A stretch of DNA of 64,000 nucleotides from Thermohalobaculum sp039026375 (GTDB lineage Bacteria; Pseudomonadota; Alphaproteobacteria; Rhodobacterales; Rhodobacteraceae), in NCBI GenBank assembly GCA_039026375.1, contig JBCCML010000017.1:18491-82490 (forward strand), in the 5' to 3' direction. Below are positions 43,765 through 52,408 of the stretch, in pieces. Numbering within the stretch: the stretch's first letter is position 1; each line of letters begins with the position of its first letter. The notes under the pieces are model-generated. The model worked only from the letters and a program-made list of their open reading frames with translations. It did not search any database and was not told the origin of the DNA. The position numbers were made by a program, and so were the translations under genes.

Positions 43765-44102
43765 CAGATGGCCCTCAGAAGGAAGGTCGTCGAGATTAGG
43801 AAGGATAGCGCGACGGCGCCCGCTGCCAGGGTTTTATGGCGCGGCGTCCAGGGCAGGAACTCCAACACCAGCAGGCGAAGTCCGCCAAACAGGTGGACGG
43901 CCAGCATGAAGACCAGGCCAAACTCGGCCACCTTGACCAACGGGTTGGCGGTCCAGGCCAAGGCTTCGTTCATGGCGTCCGTATTCAGAGCAAGCCCCAG
44001 GACGTAGAAGTGGAACGGCAGGAACAGTACCAAGCCCAGGCCAGAAAGACGGTGCAGCAGATAGGCATACCAGAGCGGGTGGCCACGGCGGCGGTAGGTC
44101 AT
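43764..44102 (-). CDS. SdhC-like cytochrome b membrane anchor
   Basis: This 112-residue protein has three membrane helices (about residues 20-40, 52-75 and 90-110). One helix contains the His of the b-heme site (MLAVHLFGG, about residue 70). The short cytoplasmic N-terminus (RRRGHPLWYAYLLHRLSG) is typical of SdhC/FrdC anchors. Together with the next subunit it should anchor the flavoprotein-iron-sulfur pair and receive or deliver electrons to quinone. A 43-codon frame upstream couples it to the sdhD-like stop. Confidence 0.82.
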   Translation of the reverse strand: MTYRRRGHPLWYAYLLHRLSGLGLVLFLPFHFYVLGLALNTDAMNEALAWTANPLVKVAEFGLVFMLAVHLFGGLRLLVLEFLPWTPRHKTLAAGAVALSFLISTTFLLRAI

Positions 44103-44230
44103 TGTGCTGCCTCAGCACTGTTTCGGGAGGTCGTCGCGCCCGGCGCAGTCGGCCCGCGCCCGACCCGTCCCCACGGGCGGGCGCGATTGCGCCCTCCCTC
44201 GGGCCAGTCGCGGCCCATTTCGAGCGTCAT
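44099..44230 (-). CDS. Repeat-derived 43-codon coupling ORF
   Basis: An ORF of 43 codons starts at ATG 44230, overlapping the sdhD-like stop (ATGA), and ends at TGA 44099, overlapping the sdhC-like start (ATGA). It is encoded mostly by GC-rich element B. The translated product is low complexity, Arg/Gly/Pro-rich (PEGGRNRARPWGR), and has no family. Its double overlap suggests that it couples translation of the two membrane subunits rather than making a functional protein. Confidence 0.5.
   Translation of the reverse strand: MTLEMGRDWPEGGRNRARPWGRVGRGPTAPGATTSRNSAEAAQ
44156..44206. repeat. GC-rich palindromic element B, between sdhD-like and sdhC-like genes
   Basis: GCGCCCGACC, a CCCCACGGGCGGGCGC palindrome and a closing GTCGCGG stretch match element A at 41566 closely in the first ~28 bases. 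It fills the 124-base gap between the two membrane-subunit genes. Confidence 0.75.
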
Positions 44231-44562
44231 GCCGGACCTCCAATCACCGCAGCCACCGCGTAGAGACCCATCGCCAGGAGCCCCCAGAACGTGGCCCAGG
44301 CAAAGCCGGTCAGCGCCATCCCCCGCACTCCAAGCCATTCGGAGACGATCGCCCGCAGACCGATAGCTCCATGAATCGCCACGGCGACCACAAATGTCCC
44401 GTAGAATAGCGCCCAAGCGACGGAGCCTTGGGTGCGGCCCAGGATCTCCTCGGCGGTCAGTCCGTCTTGGATGGCGTAAATCATCACGGCGATATGGCCG
44501 ATCACCAGCGGCACCATCACCATGGCCGAAATCCGCTGCAGCAGATAGAGCCGGACCTCCAT
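44227..44562 (-). CDS. SdhD-like cytochrome b membrane anchor
   Basis: This 111-residue subunit has three membrane helices and two candidate heme/quinone-site histidines (VIGHIAV near residue 22 and VAIHGAIG near residue 68). ATG 44562 overlaps the sdhB-like stop by one base (TGATG). It is expected to form the membrane domain with the SdhC-like subunit. The two-polypeptide arrangement with short subunits resembles bacterial succinate dehydrogenase rather than the fused SdhC of type B. Confidence 0.82.
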   Translation of the reverse strand: MEVRLYLLQRISAMVMVPLVIGHIAVMIYAIQDGLTAEEILGRTQGSVAWALFYGTFVVAVAIHGAIGLRAIVSEWLGVRGMALTGFAWATFWGLLAMGLYAVAAVIGGPA

Positions 44563-45296
44563 CAGCGGCCCCAAAGCGCGCGGCGCAACGATCGTTTTGC
44601 GGTTGCGCGTTTCAGGCCTGCGATCCCTTCCAGCGGGTTCAACTCGTTGGGGCAATACTGCGCACATGACCCCATGGAATGGCAACTATGACAGCCGCCC
44701 GCCCCGCTAACTGCGTCCAGGATGTGATCGCCTGCCCCGTCCTTGGCGTCATTCCAGAGCGTCCAAGCCCGGTTCAGGGCCGCTGGACCCAGGTAGTCGG
44801 GATTGCCGGCAACCGTATCGCAGGATGCATAGCAAACCCCGCAATTGATGCACTCAATCCCCTTGTCGGCAGCGGCACGTTCCGGCTCGGCATGGGTGAC
44901 AGGGGCCATCTCGTCGTCGCGTGTTTTGGTGGGGTGGAACACACCGCCTGCCGCCACCCATTTGTCAAAGAACGGGTCCATGTCGGCGGCCAGATCCTTG
45001 ATGATCGGCAGGTTCCGCAACGGCCCGACCTGCAGGTGGCCGTCGTTCAAGACCTTGTCCACATGCGTGCGGCAGGTCCAGCGCGGCACGCCATTGACCA
45101 TCATCCCGCACGAGCCGCACATGCCCACCCGACAGGCAAAACGGTAGCTGAGCGTCGGATCCGCCTCCTGCTGGATCCAGGCGACGACGTCCAGCACTGT
45201 CTGGCTTTCGTAGCGGGGTACGGAGAAGCTTTGGTAGGCGCCGCCCTCGGGGCCGCCGCGCCAGATCTCTGCGGTGATTTCGTTCGGTGATGCCAT
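44562..45296 (-). CDS. Succinate dehydrogenase/fumarate reductase-like iron-sulfur subunit
   Basis: This 244-residue protein has the [2Fe-2S] ligands in CRVGMCGSCG...C (near residues 55-75), the [4Fe-4S] cluster CINCGVCYASC (about 150-160) and the [3Fe-4S] region CHSCHSMGSCAQYCP (about 207-221). The cluster set is complete, so electron transfer from the flavoprotein to quinone is expected. It is placed between the acyl-CoA ligase and the membrane subunits. The order differs from the standard sdhCDAB operon and suggests a specialised complex. Confidence 0.87.
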   Translation of the reverse strand: MASPNEITAEIWRGGPEGGAYQSFSVPRYESQTVLDVVAWIQQEADPTLSYRFACRVGMCGSCGMMVNGVPRWTCRTHVDKVLNDGHLQVGPLRNLPIIKDLAADMDPFFDKWVAAGGVFHPTKTRDDEMAPVTHAEPERAAADKGIECINCGVCYASCDTVAGNPDYLGPAALNRAWTLWNDAKDGAGDHILDAVSGAGGCHSCHSMGSCAQYCPNELNPLEGIAGLKRATAKRSLRRALWGR

Positions 45297-45364
45297 GGTG
45301 GTCGACTGGCCCTCCCTGCGCGGAACCTAGCCGGATCGGCGCGAAACGAAAGCGGCAATTGAGC

Positions 45365-46915
45365 TCAGGTCCCGACCTGAGACAGACCTTCCGCATAGCG
45401 GGCACGATAGGCGGCGCGCAGCTCTTGTTTGCGTAGCTTTCCATTCGGGTGGCGGGGCAATTGATCCACCACGTCATAGTGACGGGGTTGGCGGATCGTG
45501 GGCAGCTGCGCGGCGCAATGCGCCCGCAATGTGTCGATCAAGGCATCAGCCGGCACGCCCGGCGTGGCGGGCTCGATCACGGCCATCACCACCTCCCCCA
45601 TATCCTCATCGGGGTAGCCGATGACGGCCACGTCGCCGACGGCGGGGTGCAGCGACAGCGTGTCTTCCGTCAGCTGCGGATAGATGTTGATGCCACCGCA
45701 GACGATCAGGTTCACGTCCCGGTCGGTCAGGAACAGATAGCCATCCGCGTCCATATAGCCGATATCACCCAGCGTGGACTTGTCACCTACGAAGGCGCTG
45801 GCGGTCTTCTCCGGCTCGCCGTGATAGCTGAAGGGTGGCCGGCCCGAAAAGAACACCCGTCCCCGCCCGCCCGCAGGCAGATCGTGCCCGTTCTCATCCA
45901 AAATGTGCAGCGTGCCGATGATGGCCTTGCCGACGGTGCCGGGGCGTTCCAACCATTCATGTGCGTCGACATAGGTCAGGCCGTTCGACTCCGTTCCGCC
46001 GTAATATTCATCGACCACCGGTCCCCACCACTCGATCAATTGGCGCTTGACCTCGACCGGACACGGGGCGGCCGCATGGACGACGCTGACCAGGGGTGTG
46101 GGGTCGAAGGCTGCCCGCACCTCCTCTGGTAGCTTCAGGATCCGGCTCATCATCGTGGGCACGAACTGGACATGGGTGACACGATGGCTGCCCATTAGCT
46201 CCAGCGCGCGGGCCGCATCGAAGCGCCCCATCGAGACGACTTGGCCACCACGGCAAAGGACCGCCATGCTCCAGCGCAGCGGGGCCGCGTGGTAGAGCGG
46301 CGCGGGGTTCAGATAAATCGTGTTCCCGTCGACGCGGTTGCGGTCGAACAGACCGACTCGCGCCTCGGGTTCCGTGCCAAAGGGCGTTTCCGGCAAGGGA
46401 TGCATCACGCCCTTGGGCCGCCCGGTGGTGCCCGAGGAATAGAGCATGTCCAACCCCTCGCGCGGGTTGGGCAGCGGGTCGGGCGGGGTAGCAGCCATCG
46501 CGGCGCTGAGATCTTCCCAGCCGGGCGCGCCGCCATCCAGGCTGAGCCAACGCCCGACATCGCCACACTCCGCCCGGGCCTGGGCCAGTTTTGCCCGGGT
46601 CTGCGCCGAGCCGATGACCAGCTTTGCGCCGCAATTCTGCACGATATAGGCGACCTCTTCATCGTGCAGCCAGGGGCTGATAGCGGTGTAGTAGATCCCC
46701 GAATAGCGCCCGGCAAACAGCACCTGGAAGTACTCCAGCCGGTTCTCAAGGCAAAAGGCGATGTGGTCGCCCTCGCCCACGCCGCTGTCGCGGATCAGCC
46801 GTGCCAAGCGCCAGGCGCCATCGTTCAGATCGCCATAGCTGAGGGTGCGGCCCTGGTCGTCGGTGACCGCGGTGCGGTGCGGGTCCCTTTGGGCATGGTC
46901 GTACGGCAGCGCCAT
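45365..46915 (-). CDS. AMP-dependent acyl-CoA ligase
   Basis: This 516-residue ANL enzyme activates a carboxylic acid through an acyl-AMP to its CoA thioester. The AMP motif YSSGTTGRPKG (about residues 169-179), YGGTES (about 293-298), the GDIGYMD (A7-like) motif and the late PNGKLRK (catalytic Lys) are present. Homologues include bile-acid, crotonobetaine and medium-chain acyl-CoA ligases, so the substrate cannot be named. It lies between the TRAP genes and the reductase genes in one operon, implying activation of the imported acid or of its oxidised product. Confidence 0.85.
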   Translation of the reverse strand: MALPYDHAQRDPHRTAVTDDQGRTLSYGDLNDGAWRLARLIRDSGVGEGDHIAFCLENRLEYFQVLFAGRYSGIYYTAISPWLHDEEVAYIVQNCGAKLVIGSAQTRAKLAQARAECGDVGRWLSLDGGAPGWEDLSAAMAATPPDPLPNPREGLDMLYSSGTTGRPKGVMHPLPETPFGTEPEARVGLFDRNRVDGNTIYLNPAPLYHAAPLRWSMAVLCRGGQVVSMGRFDAARALELMGSHRVTHVQFVPTMMSRILKLPEEVRAAFDPTPLVSVVHAAAPCPVEVKRQLIEWWGPVVDEYYGGTESNGLTYVDAHEWLERPGTVGKAIIGTLHILDENGHDLPAGGRGRVFFSGRPPFSYHGEPEKTASAFVGDKSTLGDIGYMDADGYLFLTDRDVNLIVCGGINIYPQLTEDTLSLHPAVGDVAVIGYPDEDMGEVVMAVIEPATPGVPADALIDTLRAHCAAQLPTIRQPRHYDVVDQLPRHPNGKLRKQELRAAYRARYAEGLSQVGT

Positions 46916-46931
46916 AACAGGACCCCCCGCC

Positions 46932-48290
46932 TCAGCCAGGGAACAGCATCTGCGGCAACCAAAGCGCGATGGCCGGGAACAACACGATCAGGAACAGCCC
47001 GAACAGCTCGACGATCGTGTAGGGGCCGACGGACCAGTAGATGTCCTTCATCGTCACCTCCGGCGGGGCCACGGATCGCAAATAGAACAGATTGAACCCG
47101 AATGGCGGCGTCATATAGCTGATCTCCATCATCACGACGAAGAGGATGCCGAACCAGACCGGGTCAAAGCCGTGCAGCTTCACCAGCGGCAGAAAGACCG
47201 GCAGCGTGATCAGCATGATGCCCACCGGATCCAGGACCATGCCCAGCAGGAACAGGACGAACATCATGAAGGCCAGTGCGCCCCATTTGCCGCCCGGGAT
47301 CTGCTCGGTCAGGCTGGTGATGAAGCCCTCGGCCCCCATGGCGGTGTATGCGGTGGAGTAGGCGTGCGCCGCGAAGACGATCCAGGTGATGATCGTCGTC
47401 AGCCGGAACGTGCGCATCGACGCCACCTTGATCAGGCTGAAGCTGAGCTTTCGGTTGACGGCGGAGGCGATCAGCGCCCCCAGCACACCAACGGCCGCCG
47501 CCTCTGTCACCGTGGCCAGTCCTGTGAAGATCGCGCCCAAGACCATGGCGATGATCATGATCGGCAAGACAACGGCCTTCAGCGCGTCCATTTTCTCTTT
47601 GCGGGTGCCGCGTTCTTCCGGCGGCAGGGCGGGGCCCAGCTCGGGCTGCAGCCAGCAACGGATCCCGATGTAGAGCGACACCAGCGTGAACAGTAGCAGG
47701 CCCGGTCCCACGCCCGCGGCGAACAGCTTTCCGACCGACACCTCGGTGATCAGCGCGTAGATCACCATCAGGATCGACGGCGGGATCAGGATGCCCCAGC
47801 CGCCACCCGCGTTGATCGCCCCTAGCGCCAGGCGTTTGTCATAGCCCCGTCCCAGCATTTGGGGCAGCGCGATGGTGCCCATCGTTACAACGGCGGCACC
47901 CGAGATGCCGGACATCGCCGCAAAGATCGTGCAGATCAGCACCGTGCCGATGGCCAGGCCGCCACGCAGCCCACCCCACCACAGGTGCATCATCCGGTAA
48001 AGGTCGTGGGCGACGCCGGATCGCTCCAGCACCATGGCCATGAAGACGTATAGCGGGATAGCAATCAGGGCCGATGTCTCCATCAGGTCCCACATCTTCG
48101 AGGCCACCAGATATAAACCGTCCGACCCCGGATTTGTCTGGAACTCAAGATAGATGAAGATGACGCTGAGCCCGCCCAGAACGAATGTCAGGGGCACGCC
48201 CAGCATGATGAACAGGAAGAGCAGGCCGAAAAACAGCACTGTCTTCCATTCGATCGGGATGGCGCCGTAGGTCGCGACCAGATCAAACAT
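46932..48290 (-). CDS. dctM: TRAP transporter large permease (DctM)
   Basis: This 452-residue protein is the ion-coupled large subunit of a TRAP transporter, with about 12 membrane helices and the typical GISGAAVVTMGTIALPQML and IPPSILMVIYALI segments. It uses the sodium gradient to move organic acids across the inner membrane. ATG 48290 (MFDLVATYG) is chosen because it overlaps the DctQ stop by 8 bases. The open frame to 48332 would extend into DctQ. It is immediately followed by the acyl-CoA ligase gene. Confidence 0.93.
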   Translation of the reverse strand: MFDLVATYGAIPIEWKTVLFFGLLFLFIMLGVPLTFVLGGLSVIFIYLEFQTNPGSDGLYLVASKMWDLMETSALIAIPLYVFMAMVLERSGVAHDLYRMMHLWWGGLRGGLAIGTVLICTIFAAMSGISGAAVVTMGTIALPQMLGRGYDKRLALGAINAGGGWGILIPPSILMVIYALITEVSVGKLFAAGVGPGLLLFTLVSLYIGIRCWLQPELGPALPPEERGTRKEKMDALKAVVLPIMIIAMVLGAIFTGLATVTEAAAVGVLGALIASAVNRKLSFSLIKVASMRTFRLTTIITWIVFAAHAYSTAYTAMGAEGFITSLTEQIPGGKWGALAFMMFVLFLLGMVLDPVGIMLITLPVFLPLVKLHGFDPVWFGILFVVMMEISYMTPPFGFNLFYLRSVAPPEVTMKDIYWSVGPYTIVELFGLFLIVLFPAIALWLPQMLFPG

Positions 48291-48873
48291 CGACCGTCTC
48301 CGCGTCGCCATCTTTGATCGGACCGAAGGCATTGGGATCGGGGTCGATTCCGCACAGGATCAGGATGTCCGAGATCAGTTTCACGATGCCCTGTAGGAAC
48401 AAGAGCACCGCAGCCACCACGATCATCCATTTCGACGGCCACAAAGGCGCCTTCCAGATCGCCAGTTGGTCCGTCTCCCACTTGCACCAGGGCGCCGAGT
48501 TTTCGGACAGGCAAACCGCCTCGGACGCCATGCCATAGCTTTTGGGGATCAGCACCAGCAGTAGGCAGAAGAACAGGAACGAGGTCAGGATATCGACCAA
48601 TGCCTGCCGTTTGCGCGAGAAGTTGGCGTAGAATAAGTCAACGTTGACGTGCTCGCGCCGGGCCAGCAGATAGCCGCCACCCAGGATCGCATAGACCCCG
48701 AACAACAGGCGCGACAGCTGCTGCGACCAGGAAATGGGCGAGCCAGCGACATACCGCATGACCGCGTCCCACAGCAGCAGCACGAACAGCAACAGCACCG
48801 CCCAATGCAGGATACGTGCGATCCACAGATTGGCCGTCGTGACGGTGCGCGCGAAGGCGAGAAGAATGCTCAT
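48283..48873 (-). CDS. dctQ: TRAP transporter small permease (DctQ)
   Basis: This 196-residue subunit has four membrane helices and a REHVNVDLFY segment typical of DctQ proteins. It bridges the binding protein to DctM. A C-terminal cytoplasmic tail of ~20 residues follows. It overlaps dctM by 8 bases. Confidence 0.87.
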   Translation of the reverse strand: MSILLAFARTVTTANLWIARILHWAVLLLFVLLLWDAVMRYVAGSPISWSQQLSRLLFGVYAILGGGYLLARREHVNVDLFYANFSRKRQALVDILTSFLFFCLLLVLIPKSYGMASEAVCLSENSAPWCKWETDQLAIWKAPLWPSKWMIVVAAVLLFLQGIVKLISDILILCGIDPDPNAFGPIKDGDAETVDV

Positions 48874-48922
48874 GGCAGGACCGGGTCAGGGGGCGCAAAA
48901 ACAGCGCCCCCCATCGTCCGGA

Positions 48923-49963
48923 TCACGCGTAGCCCAGGACCTTCAGGAAGTCCGTCAGCATATCGGCGCCCTTCTCGGCGTTGCCACCCTTGGCCCGCTC
49001 GTCGGACAGGATCGCCTGGCTCGCAGCGGCAAACTTGTCCAGCACGTCCTGCGGGAACTGCTGCACCTCGACGCCCTGATCGGCGATGCCGGCGGCCAGC
49101 GCCGTCATTTCCTTGTACTGATAGCCGGCACAGCGCTTCCAGAACCGCGTCTCCAGGTGCTGCATGAACGTGAAGCGCAGATCTTCCGGCAGGGCGTCCA
49201 GCGCTGCCTTGTTCATGATCAGCGAGTCCATCGCCAGACCCATCGTGGGCTTCATGTGGAACTTGGCCACTTCCCACAGCGACATGGACTTGGCGCCCTG
49301 CGCCGCGCCCCAATGCGCACCGTCGACCACGCCCGAGGCCAACGACTGGTAAAGCTCGGGCCCGGCCACGTACTGCGGGGCGGCGCCGGCAGCTTCCAGG
49401 TACTTCAGGTAGGACCCAGAGGAACGCAGTTTCATCGAGGCAAACTCAGACGCCGACCCGATCGACTTCGAGACGACCAGTTCGGTCGGATACACCTTCT
49501 CAGCCGCCGCTACGACGCCGTGGAAGGCGAGTTCCTCGTTGAACAGCGCCTCGGCGCCCATGTTCTTCAGATAGTGCTGGAACTCCCAGGGCTGGCGGAA
49601 GGTGCCGGGCACACCCAGGCAAAGGCCGGCCATCGGCGCCTCGCCCAGAATGTAGCCAGGCGAAATGGTGCCCATCTCGACGACACCCTTCTTGACGATC
49701 TGGAAGATCTCGGCGCCCTTGGCAAACTCGCCGGCACCGTAGAGCTCCAGGACCATTCGCCCATTTGTAATCTCGGCCAGTTCAGCGGCAATGACTTCCA
49801 GGCTGTCACCATAGCTAGCCGACGCCTTGGGCCAGTGCGATTGCACCTTCCACGTGACTTCCGCTGCGGCCTGCGCACGGCCCATGACGGCGGGGGCTGC
49901 AACAAGGGCGGCACCGGCGGCCAGGGCGTTCCGGCGCGTGAGGATTGGGGTCTTATCAGACAT
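48923..49963 (-). CDS. dctP: TRAP transporter substrate-binding protein (DctP), Tat-exported
   Basis: This 346-residue periplasmic binding protein has a twin-arginine signal (TRRNALAAG, near residues 9-17) and a signal-peptidase site after AQAA. Features of the DctP fold include a GVVEMGTISPGYI region and the SMKLRSSG segment, where an Arg usually contacts the ligand carboxylate. It is the first gene of the TRAP-ligase-reductase operon, with a 50-base gap to dctQ. The acid it binds is unknown. Confidence 0.9.
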   Translation of the reverse strand: MSDKTPILTRRNALAAGAALVAAPAVMGRAQAAAEVTWKVQSHWPKASASYGDSLEVIAAELAEITNGRMVLELYGAGEFAKGAEIFQIVKKGVVEMGTISPGYILGEAPMAGLCLGVPGTFRQPWEFQHYLKNMGAEALFNEELAFHGVVAAAEKVYPTELVVSKSIGSASEFASMKLRSSGSYLKYLEAAGAAPQYVAGPELYQSLASGVVDGAHWGAAQGAKSMSLWEVAKFHMKPTMGLAMDSLIMNKAALDALPEDLRFTFMQHLETRFWKRCAGYQYKEMTALAAGIADQGVEVQQFPQDVLDKFAAASQAILSDERAKGGNAEKGADMLTDFLKVLGYA

Positions 49964-50179
49964 TCTCGATCTCCCTTTGTTTTCTCTTTCGGCTGTCGTC
50001 TTGCGCGACTGCTACTGAATACGTTGCCGGTCAGGGTCCGGCCCCGTCAACCTTTGCGTTCTCGCATAGGCTGTGACGCAGGCCATCGTACCGCTCATCA
50101 TAATGCATGGTGATCGGCTCTGGCCTTGCAGCGAACCCGCTGAAACCGCATCATGGCGCACCCGCCCGAGGAGACGCCT

Positions 50180-51766
50180 ATGCCCCCCGATGCCGCCTGG
50201 AGCGCAGTGCACGCCGAAGCCGCGCGCCTAAAGCCTGTGCATCTGCGGTCGCTGTTCGCCCAGGACCCCGATCGCTTTGCACGCCTATCGGTCAGCCTGG
50301 ACGACTTAACCATCGATTTTTCAAAGGAAAAACTGGATCAAACCGCACTGGATGCATTGCTGCACCTGGCCCAGGCCGCAGATGTGGCCGGCCACCGGGA
50401 CCGGCTTTTTGCGGGTGAGGCACTCAACGCTACCGAGGGGCGCGCCGTCCTGCACATGGCGTTGCGGGGCGGGACAGCGGCGCCTTCAGGCGATGACGTC
50501 CAGGGCACGCTGGACCAGTTTCTGAACTTCGCCGAAAATGTCCGCACGGCGCGCTTTACGGCCGCCGGGGGCCAGTTCACCGATGTGATCAATATCGGTA
50601 TCGGCGGCTCGGACCTGGGTCCGGTCATGGCGGCCCGGGCGCTACGGCCCGACTGCGACGGCCCGCGGCTGCACTTCGTGTCAAACGTCGACGGGGCACA
50701 CTTGGCCGACACCGTAGCAGGATTGGACCCCGCCCGGACGCTGGTGATTGTGTCATCAAAGACCTTCACAACGCTGGAGACGATGGCCAACGCCCAGGCC
50801 GCCCGCGCCTGGCTTGGCGGCTATGCCGGCGGGCAGATGGCGGCCGTCTCCACCAACCTGGCAGGCTGCGCCGATTTCGGCATCCCGGCAGAGCGTGTCT
50901 TCGGGTTCTGGGACTGGGTGGGCGGTCGATACTCCCTCTGGTCCGCCATTGGCCTGTCACTGGCCATTGGTATCGGCTCAGCGAAGTTTCGCGCCTTCCT
51001 GGCCGGCGCCGCAGCAATGGACAGGCATTTCCAAGAGGCGCCCCCTGCGGAGAACCTGCCCATCCTGCTGGCTCTGATCGGGATCTGGCGGCGCAACGCA
51101 ATGGGATGGCCCAGCGTGGCGCTGATACCCTACGATCAACGGCTGGAACGGTTCCCGGCCTACGTCCAACAACTGGACATGGAATCGAACGGCAAGCGCA
51201 TCGAGGTTGATGGCTCACCAGTCCAGGCCGCCACTGGCCCGATCATCTGGGGCGAGCCCGGCACCAACGCGCAGCATTCCTTCTTCCAACTGTTGCACCA
51301 GGGTACCGACGTCGTACCGATCGATTTTCTGATGGCCGCCCAACCCCGCGGCGCGGATGCCCATCAGCACGCCCTACTGCTGGCGAACTGCCTGGCTCAG
51401 GGGCAAGCGCTGGCCTTTGGCCGTACGACCGAGGAGGTGGCCGACGAGATGCGCGCCAACGGCAAGTCCGAGGAAGACATCGCCCAGCTGGCCAACCACC
51501 GCACTTTCCCTGGGGATCGACCGTCTACGACGCTGGTGTTTCGGGAACTGGATCCAGGCACATTGGGCAGACTCATCGCGTTGTTCGAACATAAGGTATT
51601 CGTCCAGGGCGTGATCTGGGGCGTGAACTCCTTCGACCAGTGGGGGGTCGAACTCGGCAAGATGCTGGCCCAGGCCCTGATACCTGCCGTGGCGGAGGGC
51701 GCCCCTGTCGACGCCGATGCTTCAACCATCGGACTGCTAGATCGGCTGAAGGTCTTGCAATCATGA
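50180..51766 (+). CDS. pgi: Glucose-6-phosphate isomerase
   Basis: PGI interconverts glucose-6-phosphate and fructose-6-phosphate. The 528-residue protein has the GIGGSDLGP phosphate-binding loop (near residue 144), a WDWVGGRYSLWSAIG segment and the late WGVNSFDQWGVELGK motif, all diagnostic. ATG 50180 follows GAGGAG. It overlaps eda by 3 bases (ATGA), so both genes are co-translated for Entner-Doudoroff carbon flow. Confidence 0.96.
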   Translation: MPPDAAWSAVHAEAARLKPVHLRSLFAQDPDRFARLSVSLDDLTIDFSKEKLDQTALDALLHLAQAADVAGHRDRLFAGEALNATEGRAVLHMALRGGTAAPSGDDVQGTLDQFLNFAENVRTARFTAAGGQFTDVINIGIGGSDLGPVMAARALRPDCDGPRLHFVSNVDGAHLADTVAGLDPARTLVIVSSKTFTTLETMANAQAARAWLGGYAGGQMAAVSTNLAGCADFGIPAERVFGFWDWVGGRYSLWSAIGLSLAIGIGSAKFRAFLAGAAAMDRHFQEAPPAENLPILLALIGIWRRNAMGWPSVALIPYDQRLERFPAYVQQLDMESNGKRIEVDGSPVQAATGPIIWGEPGTNAQHSFFQLLHQGTDVVPIDFLMAAQPRGADAHQHALLLANCLAQGQALAFGRTTEEVADEMRANGKSEEDIAQLANHRTFPGDRPSTTLVFRELDPGTLGRLIALFEHKVFVQGVIWGVNSFDQWGVELGKMLAQALIPAVAEGAPVDADASTIGLLDRLKVLQS

Positions 51767-52386
51767 CATTAGATGAGATCTGCGCCCTCGCCCCTGTGAT
51801 CCCGGTCCTGACGGTCGACGATGCCGTCGATGCCGTGCCATTGGGCGAAGCGCTCGTAGCAGGCGGCCTGCCGGTGCTGGAGGTGACGTTGCGGACACCG
51901 GCGGCCCTGGAAGCAATCGCCCGCATCCGCAGCGAGGTTGCCGGTGCAGTGGTGGGTGCTGGCACGCTGCGCTCGGCACAGGATGTGCACAAAGCTGCCA
52001 AGGTCGGGGCGATGTTCGGGGTGTCCCCCGGATTCTCCCCTGCTGTTATGGCCACCGCTGCAAAGGCGGGCCTGCCCATGCTGCCCGGCGTCGCGACCCC
52101 GTCAGAGGCCATGGCCGCTGCAGAGCTTGGTTGCGAGATCCTGAAGTTCTTCCCTGCGGAAGCGAACGGCGGCATTCCTGTGCTCAAGGCCTGGGCGGCA
52201 CCCCTGGCGGGACTGAAGTTCTGCCCGACTGGAGGCATCGACGCGGCCAATGCCGCCGACTACCTGGCGCTGCCTACTGTGGTCTGCGTAGGCGGATCGT
52301 GGGTTGCCCCCAAAGCCATGGTGACTGCGGGCGACTGGGGCGGGATCGAGGCGCTGGCCCACGACGCCGCGTCGCTGGGCCTGTAG
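51763..52386 (+). CDS. eda: KDPG/KHG aldolase
   Basis: This 207-residue aldolase cleaves 2-keto-3-deoxy-6-phosphogluconate to pyruvate and glyceraldehyde-3-phosphate. The Schiff-base lysine is in LKFFPAE (about residue 129), and LEVTLRTPAA (about residues 38-47) supplies the catalytic Glu region. The pgi-eda pairing supports use of the Entner-Doudoroff pathway. No edd, zwf or pgl is present here. Confidence 0.95.
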   Translation: MTLDEICALAPVIPVLTVDDAVDAVPLGEALVAGGLPVLEVTLRTPAALEAIARIRSEVAGAVVGAGTLRSAQDVHKAAKVGAMFGVSPGFSPAVMATAAKAGLPMLPGVATPSEAMAAAELGCEILKFFPAEANGGIPVLKAWAAPLAGLKFCPTGGIDAANAADYLALPTVVCVGGSWVAPKAMVTAGDWGGIEALAHDAASLGL

Positions 52387-52408
52387 CAGTGCGCACTTCG
52401 ACGCCTCA

